This document shows positions 23,890-28,663 of a stretch of 28,663 nucleotides of DNA, piece after piece. The position numbers were made by a program, and so were the translations under genes. The DNA is from JANLWK01 sp031364505 (GTDB lineage: Bacteria; Eisenbacteria; RBG-16-71-46). Position 1 is the stretch's first letter. Each line of letters starts with the position of its first letter. A model generated the notes under the pieces. The model made no database searches and was not told the origin of the DNA. It worked only from the letters and a program-made list of their open reading frames with translations. The stretch lies in contig JANLWK010000152.1 of the NCBI GenBank assembly GCA_031364505.1, forward strand, positions 1-28,663, written 5' to 3'.

Positions 23890-26800
23890 ATGAACACCGG
23901 TTGCCGATGGTTGCTGATGGCCGTGGTCGTGGTTGCGATGGTCGCCACGGTCGCGATGCCCGACGGGGCGCAGGCGGCGAAACGGGGCGCGCGCTCCGTT
24001 CCGCCGCGGCACCCTCACCCGCTGGGCGCGCAGTCGACGACGGACACGCCGCAGGCGCCCGACGTCGACCGACGCATCGACGCGAACTCGCTCAACTTGT
24101 GGGTGTGGAACAACGGCTCGATCGCGTTCGCCGACCCGAATGCCGGGCTGATCTGGCCGAAGGGCACGACGAACACCGCGGTGTTCGCCTCGGGGCTCTG
24201 GATGGCTGCGGAGGTCGGCGGGCAGACGAGGATCGCGGTGGCCGAGTACACGCAGGACTGCGCGCCGGGGCCGATGATCGGCACGAATCCGCCCACTCCG
24301 TCGCCCGCGTACAAGGTCTACAAGGTGATCCGGTTCACTGGCGACCTCCAGGACACCGCGCACGTCGACCGCTCGGCCGAGGAGCAGGCGGCCGACCCGA
24401 ACCTGGACCCGCTCGTCCACCACTCGTGGAGCGAGTACCTGAATGGCGCGGCCCCGTACGGCGCGCCGACGCGGTACTACCACCTGAACTCCGAGGCGCC
24501 TGACGACTCGGTGCTGGGTCCCGACATCCTGGGCGACCAGATGCTGTGGTCGGTCTACAACGACGCGAACCCCGAGCAGCACGGCGGTGACTTCAATCCG
24601 CCGACGCAGCCGCTCGGCATCGAGGTGCGCCAGACGACGTTCGCGTTCAATCGCCAGGGTCCCCTCGGGAACACCGTGTTCCTGCGCTACAAGCTCTACA
24701 ACAAGGGCGGGAACACGCTCGACAACATGTTCGTGTCGCTGTGGTCCGACCCGGACCTGGGCGGCTTCACGGACGACCTCGTCGGCTGCGACACGACGCT
24801 GTCGCTCGGATTCGTCTACAACGCGACGAACCGCGACCAGTTCTATGGCCGGCGCCCGCCGGCGGTGGGCTACGACTTCTTCCTGGGGCCCGTCGCGAAC
24901 GGCGACACGCTGCCGATGACGTCGTTCAACAAGTACATCAACGGCACCGACCCGGCGAGCCCGACCGAGGTCTACGACTACATGAATGGCCTGACGGGAA
25001 ACGGCGACCCCGTCATCGACCCGCAGGGCGTCACGACCAAGTTCACCAACGCCGGTGATCCCGTCACGGGGCGCGGATGGCTCGACACGAACCCCGCCGA
25101 CCGCCGCTTCATGATGTCGTCGGGCCCGTTCCGCATGGCGCCGGGTGACAGCCAGGAAGTCGTAGGCGCGATCATGGTGGCGCAGGGACGTGACCGCCTG
25201 TCGTCGATCTCGGGACTGCGCTTCTTCGATGTGTTCGCGCAGGATGCCTTCGACAAGGCGTTCCTGCTGCCGAGCCCGCCGCCGCAGCCCAAGGTGGTGG
25301 TGGCCGAGAGCCCGAACCAGGTGCGGCTGTGCTGGGACGCGGCCGCGCGGCTCAACTACCCGAAGGCCGAGGACAACGCCGCCGGGTACAAGTTCGAGGG
25401 TTACAACGTCTACCAGGGCGAGACGGTCGCGGGGCCGTGGCAGCTCGTCGCCACGTACGACGAGGTGGACCAGATCCGCGTCATCTTCGACCAGGTGTTC
25501 GACCCCGTGACCGGGCAGACGATCCCGCAGTACCCGGTGGCGTTCGGGTCCGACGCCGGTGTGCAGTTCTGCCACACGGTCACCGAGGACGCGATTCGGG
25601 GCGGCCCGCTGCGCAACGGCACGCAGTACTACTTCGCCATCACGGCCTACTCGTACAACCCGGCCGGTCTGCCGACGGTGCTCGAGAACGCGCAGCAGGT
25701 GATCCGGGTGATGCCGCAGGCGCCGGCCGGAGGGACGAACCTCTCGACGGCGACGGCGTCGTGCCCGACCTACCTGCAGAAGGACACCGGGCTGCCGAAG
25801 GCGACCGACCGCATTTCGATCGAGGTCGTGAATCCCGACCTCGTCACGGGGCACACGTACAAGATCACGTTCGCGCCGCTGCCGGCGCCGGTGGTCAACG
25901 CGAACGGCGACACGGCGACCGTCGGGTGGAGCCTGGTCGACAGCACCACCCACACGGTGCTGTTCCAGAACGAGCCCAACCGCGGCGACGACGACGACTA
26001 CCAGGTCGTCGACGGCATCAAGGTGCGCGTCGCGAGCCCGCTCGGCGCCAGCACGCCGGGGCTCTCGGACGGCGGCTTCCTGTGCCTGCCGAAGCCGCAG
26101 TGGCCGCTCGACGGTAACGTGGCGCTCCAGGGGCCGGAGTTCAACGGCGGCCTGACCTACGCGATCGACGACCCGCGCATCTTCGCGGGGCTCGACCCGA
26201 CCGCCGCACCCGACTCGTTCTCGACTGTGGAGATCCGCTTCGGCGGCTCGAACCGGCAGAAGGTCTACCGCTACCTGCTGTGCCGCACGCCGGACGGAGA
26301 CGTGCCGGACATCGGCAGCGCCTACCTGTACGGCGGATTCCGAGAACAGCCGTTCACGGTGTGGGACACCGACCGCAACGTGCAGCTCGACGCGGCGTTC
26401 GTCGAAAAGGTCTTCACCGCGCAGGACGGCACGTTCCTGCCGCCGTCGCAGCAGCCGGCGACGTTCGACTCGCTGTGGTCGCCCAACGCGTCCGATGACG
26501 GCAACCGCGATTTGCTGTTCATCGAGCGCAGCGCCTATTCCGACGTCGAAAACCCCATCTACGCCGTGGACGACCCGGTGCGCACCGACATCCTGCCGCA
26601 CCTCTACGAACTGTGGGCGCGCAAGGTGTCGATCAACGCGGCGATCGCGCCGGGCTCGGTGTTCCGCATCCTGTCGAACGCGAACCCCGCCGGGCCGAAC
26701 GACGTGTTCGTGTTCTCGACGGCCGCGGTGCAGCACAACAACACCGCGCTCGCCAAGGCGAACCTGAGCCGGGTGCGCGCGGTGCCGAATCCGTACTACA

Positions 26801-27081
26801 CGCGGTCGCGCTACGAGCAGAACCAGTTCAACCGCGTCGTCCGGTTCACGAACCTGCCGGAGAACTGCACGGTGCGGATCTTCAACCTCGCCGGCGACCT
26901 CGTGCGCACGCTGCGCAAGACGGACGCGACGAGCTCGATCGTCAGCTGGGACCTGCTGACCGAGAACCGGCTGCCGGTCGCGAGCGGCGTGTACATCTTC
27001 CACGTCGAGGCGCCGGGAGCGGGTGAGACGACCGGTCGCATGATCATCTTCATGGAAAAAGAACGGCTCAACAGCCTCTAG
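23890..27081 (+). CDS. Large secreted surface protein with FnIII-like and FlgD-type C-terminal domains
   Basis: 1063 residues. After the signal peptide (MNTGCRWLLMAVVVVAMVATVAM...AQA) there is a long beta-rich region (SLNLWVWNNGSIAFADP, FASGLWMAAEVGGQTRIAV, FLRYKLYNKGGNTLDNMFVS, MMSSGPFRMAPGDSQEVVGA). This order is common to large proteins that accompany TonB receptors in T9SS-type gene groups. A fibronectin-III-like domain (VRLCWDAAARLNYPKAEDNA, FEGYNVYQGETVAGPWQLV, TQYYFAITAYSYNPAG) follows at about 475-610. The last about 100 residues are the FlgD-like tail (RVRAVPNPYYTRSRYEQN, VRIFNLAGDLVRTLRK, SWDLLTENRLPVASGVYIFH, RMIIFMEKERL). It lies between the TonB receptor and the PorV-like gene on one strand, so it is probably secreted cargo of that system. 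No enzyme motif is seen. Confidence 0.9.
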   Translation: MNTGCRWLLMAVVVVAMVATVAMPDGAQAAKRGARSVPPRHPHPLGAQSTTDTPQAPDVDRRIDANSLNLWVWNNGSIAFADPNAGLIWPKGTTNTAVFASGLWMAAEVGGQTRIAVAEYTQDCAPGPMIGTNPPTPSPAYKVYKVIRFTGDLQDTAHVDRSAEEQAADPNLDPLVHHSWSEYLNGAAPYGAPTRYYHLNSEAPDDSVLGPDILGDQMLWSVYNDANPEQHGGDFNPPTQPLGIEVRQTTFAFNRQGPLGNTVFLRYKLYNKGGNTLDNMFVSLWSDPDLGGFTDDLVGCDTTLSLGFVYNATNRDQFYGRRPPAVGYDFFLGPVANGDTLPMTSFNKYINGTDPASPTEVYDYMNGLTGNGDPVIDPQGVTTKFTNAGDPVTGRGWLDTNPADRRFMMSSGPFRMAPGDSQEVVGAIMVAQGRDRLSSISGLRFFDVFAQDAFDKAFLLPSPPPQPKVVVAESPNQVRLCWDAAARLNYPKAEDNAAGYKFEGYNVYQGETVAGPWQLVATYDEVDQIRVIFDQVFDPVTGQTIPQYPVAFGSDAGVQFCHTVTEDAIRGGPLRNGTQYYFAITAYSYNPAGLPTVLENAQQVIRVMPQAPAGGTNLSTATASCPTYLQKDTGLPKATDRISIEVVNPDLVTGHTYKITFAPLPAPVVNANGDTATVGWSLVDSTTHTVLFQNEPNRGDDDDYQVVDGIKVRVASPLGASTPGLSDGGFLCLPKPQWPLDGNVALQGPEFNGGLTYAIDDPRIFAGLDPTAAPDSFSTVEIRFGGSNRQKVYRYLLCRTPDGDVPDIGSAYLYGGFREQPFTVWDTDRNVQLDAAFVEKVFTAQDGTFLPPSQQPATFDSLWSPNASDDGNRDLLFIERSAYSDVENPIYAVDDPVRTDILPHLYELWARKVSINAAIAPGSVFRILSNANPAGPNDVFVFSTAAVQHNNTALAKANLSRVRAVPNPYYTRSRYEQNQFNRVVRFTNLPENCTVRIFNLAGDLVRTLRKTDATSSIVSWDLLTENRLPVASGVYIFHVEAPGAGETTGRMIIFMEKERLNSL

Positions 27082-27093
27082 GAGGGCGGAACC

Positions 27094-28221
27094 ATGCTTC
27101 GACGCACAGCGCAAAACACCGTATCGGGGATGACTCCCCGGGCTCGGCGCGCCGTCGTTGGCGCCGCCTTCATGCTGCTCCTCATGCCGCTGCTTGGGGG
27201 TGCGGCCCACGCCGGATCCGACCTGAGACGCGGCACCGTGGGGGCGCTCGAGCTGCAGCTTCCCGTGGGCGCGCGCAGCAGCGCGCTCGGCGGCGCCACG
27301 GCCGCGGACGTCGCGGGCGCGGAGGCCATCTACTGGAATCCCGCCGGGCTCGCGAACTCCGAGCACACCGAAGTGCTGTTCACCCACACCCGTTACATCG
27401 CGGACATGAAGCTCAATTACGCCGCGCTCGGCGTGTACACCGAAAAGCTGGGCGTGTTCGGTTTCAACGCCAAGGTGCTGTCGCTCGGCGACGTCATCGT
27501 GACGACCGAAGACGCGCCGGAGGGCACGGGCGAGATCCTGACGCCCACGTTCAGCGTGCTCGGCGTGACCTGGGCGAGGCAGTTCACCGACCGCGTGCTG
27601 TTCGGCGGGACGGTGAACTACGTCAACGAGAGTGTCGCCAACGTCGACGCGTCCGGCATGGCATTCGACTTCGGCGTCCAGTATGTGACCCGATGGCACG
27701 ACATGCGGTTTGGCATGGTGATGAAGAACATCGGCCCGAGCATGGAGTTCAGCGGGCCCGGGCTCGAGACGAGCGTGCTGCCGCCGGATGCCGAGCAATC
27801 GGCGTCCACGCGGGTCACGCGCGCGACGAGCGCATCGTTCGAGATGCCATCGTCGTTCACGCTGAGCGGATCGTTCCTCGCCGTGTCGGGGCCGACCCAG
27901 AAGCTCACCGTGCTCGGCGCGTTCCAGAACAACAACTTCTCGGGCGACGTCATGCGGGGGGCCGCGGAGTGGATGTACCGCGACCAGTTCGCGCTGCGCG
28001 GCTCCGTGTTCGGATCGATCAACAGCATCGTCGACGCGACGTCGGGCGACGAGACGACGGACTTCGTCAAGGGCGAGCAGGTCTACAGCGGCTACGCCCT
28101 CGGCGCGGGAGCGACGATCAAGTCCGGCGACGCGGGCTTGATCGGCCTCGACATCGCCTGGCGCCCGGTGAAGAACTTCTTCGACGACACGCTGGAGTTC
28201 GGACTGCACATCGCGTTCTGA
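27094..28221 (+). CDS. PorV/PorQ-family outer-membrane protein
   Basis: 375 residues. AGGAGGG lies about 9 nt before the ATG at 27094. The signal peptide is late in the N-terminus (VVGAAFMLLLMPLLGGAAHA). The family mark follows: GALELQLPVGARSSALGGAT, then DVAGAEAIYWNPAGLANSEH. Alternating strands run to a terminal Phe (LEFGLHIAF), as in FadL-like 14-strand barrels. In Bacteroidetes, PorV binds the conserved C-terminal domain of T9SS cargo and takes it from the SprA translocon to the attachment complex; here the cargo tail is FlgD-like. The gene starts 12 nt after the surface-protein stop. No T9SS core gene (sprA/porK-N) is in the window. Confidence 0.92.
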   Translation: MLRRTAQNTVSGMTPRARRAVVGAAFMLLLMPLLGGAAHAGSDLRRGTVGALELQLPVGARSSALGGATAADVAGAEAIYWNPAGLANSEHTEVLFTHTRYIADMKLNYAALGVYTEKLGVFGFNAKVLSLGDVIVTTEDAPEGTGEILTPTFSVLGVTWARQFTDRVLFGGTVNYVNESVANVDASGMAFDFGVQYVTRWHDMRFGMVMKNIGPSMEFSGPGLETSVLPPDAEQSASTRVTRATSASFEMPSSFTLSGSFLAVSGPTQKLTVLGAFQNNNFSGDVMRGAAEWMYRDQFALRGSVFGSINSIVDATSGDETTDFVKGEQVYSGYALGAGATIKSGDAGLIGLDIAWRPVKNFFDDTLEFGLHIAF

Positions 28222-28236
28222 AGCGGACAAGATGCG

Positions 28237-28271
28237 AACAGGGCCCCGGGTGCGTGCGCGGGCCCTGTTTC
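28237..28271 (+). terminator. Strong intrinsic terminator after the PorV-like gene
   Basis: A 10-bp perfect stem, AACAGGGCCC (28237-28246) with GGGCCCTGTT (28260-28269), loop 13 nt, followed by a short T-run. It starts 16 nt past the stop codon, where the TonB receptor/surface protein/PorV operon would end. Confidence 0.75.
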
Positions 28272-28280
28272 GCTGCGCGC

Positions 28281-28308
28281 GGGGCGCCGCGTGCGGGGCG
28301 CCGCGTGC
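28281..28308. repeat. 14-nt perfect tandem duplication GGGGCGCCGCGTGC
   Basis: Two adjacent copies (28281-28294, 28295-28308) lie between the terminator and tRNA-Ser(GGA). Probably simple slippage in GC-rich DNA. Confidence 0.5.
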
Positions 28309-28368
28309 GGGCCGAGCGGTGTCAACGGGCCAGGTGCCGGTCGTGGGGCGCTTCCCGGGCGGGAGAAC

Positions 28369-28458
28369 TGGCGGAGAGAGAGGGATTCGAACCCTCGAGG
28401 GATTTTAACCCCTACACGATTTCCAATCGTGCTCCTTCAACCACTCGGACACCTCTCC
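28369..28458 (-). tRNA. tRNA-Ser (anticodon GGA)
   Basis: 90 nt on the minus strand with encoded CCA (28369-28371). The acceptor GGAGAGG (28458-28452) pairs with TCTCTCC (one G-U). The D-arm begins TGTCCGAGTGGTTGAAGG. The anticodon loop is TTGGAAA with GGA at 28422-28424, reading UCC/UCU. The long variable arm (TAGGGGTTAAAATCCCT) marks a class II serine tRNA; the T-arm is GGTTCGAATCC. Its 3' third is nearly identical to that of tRNA-Ser(CGA) at 15560, in opposite orientation. No convincing promoter was seen upstream (28459-28520). Confidence 0.97.
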
Positions 28459-28663
28459 GCGACGCAACTCAAAGTGGGCCGGTACGCTTATCATGCGCGC
28501 GCAGGGCGGGCAACCGGGCGCGCCCATTTTTCCCCGCAACTCTTACATCGGTTGTAATCGGCGCATGCGCGGAGCACCGCAAAATCGGGCCGCATCCCGC
28601 TAACTGGCGGCCACGCGCCGTCGGGTGATATGCCCCCGGATGGCACCGCGATTGCTCTTTTCG

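Noticed and set aside
23854..28230. A 1,458-codon open frame on the minus strand opposite the surface-protein and PorV-like genes
   Set aside because: It is Arg/Val/Asp-rich low-complexity translation with no domains, no signal peptide, and it mirrors two well-supported plus-strand genes; a GC-rich shadow frame.
28504..28530. GGGCGCGCCC followed by TTTTT on the plus strand, terminator-like
   Set aside because: No plus-strand gene lies upstream for it to serve, and the palindrome has no proper loop.
1..28663. CRISPR arrays, insertion sequences, integrases, phage genes
   Set aside because: No repeat-spacer pattern, transposase, integrase or phage protein was found on either strand.

Overview
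This is a GC-rich bacterial chromosome segment whose coding strands are strongly biased to G/C at third codon positions. Five secreted proteins end in the same FlgD-like Ig domain (PNP motif, F/D-x-x-GR, WDG, G-x-Y), and a PorV-type barrel is present. Together these point to a type IX-secretion-like (T9SS) Gram-negative of the FCB superphylum. The closest style I know is Candidatus Eisenbacteria and related lineages. That assignment is inference, because there is no rRNA or ribosomal protein here.

Layout. 1-923 (minus): 5' part of a secreted Asp-box/BNR protein cut by the window edge. 1116-4561 (plus): a small secreted Adhesin_E-like protein, a secreted OB-fold plus endonuclease/exonuclease/phosphatase protein whose catalytic residues look substituted, and an AHSA1/SRPBCC protein. 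4565-7461: a secreted FG-GAP protein (minus), a frameshifted choice-of-anchor-D protein (plus), a short FlgD-tailed protein (minus) and a four-helix membrane protein (plus). 7514-12198 (minus): a compact glycan cluster, transcribed as GT-C-like membrane protein, left-handed beta-helix acyltransferase, ArnC-like GT2 and WecE-like sugar aminotransferase. 12267-14175 (minus): a PQQ-type glucose/sorbosone dehydrogenase with a FlgD tail and an apparent frameshift just after its signal peptide. 14482-15445 (plus): promoter, perfect palindrome, winged-helix regulator and a nucleotidyltransferase overlapping by 4 nt, which looks like a toxin-antitoxin module. 15560-15649: tRNA-Ser(CGA). 15733-16149: a one-helix membrane protein. 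16163-20571 (minus): a membrane-fused spermidine-synthase-like protein coupled by 1 nt to a TonB-dependent receptor. 20951-28221 (plus): a second TonB-dependent receptor, a 1063-residue FlgD-tailed surface protein and a PorV-family protein, closed by a strong hairpin terminator. 28369-28458 (minus): tRNA-Ser(GGA).

How the parts fit. Most genes serve the envelope: exported FlgD-tailed cargo, a PorV protein that in T9SS organisms helps cargo leave the outer membrane, two TonB receptors for uptake, and a four-gene set able in principle to make, acylate, lipid-link and transfer an amino sugar. The accessory-looking part is the winged-helix/nucleotidyltransferase pair beside tRNA-Ser(CGA). Its palindromic core GGTCACATGACC occurs a second time, over the start codon of the spermidine-synthase-like gene, which suggests a shared regulator or a recurrent operator in this genome. 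Two genes carry single-base-type frame breaks; raw reads are needed to decide between assembly errors and real decay.
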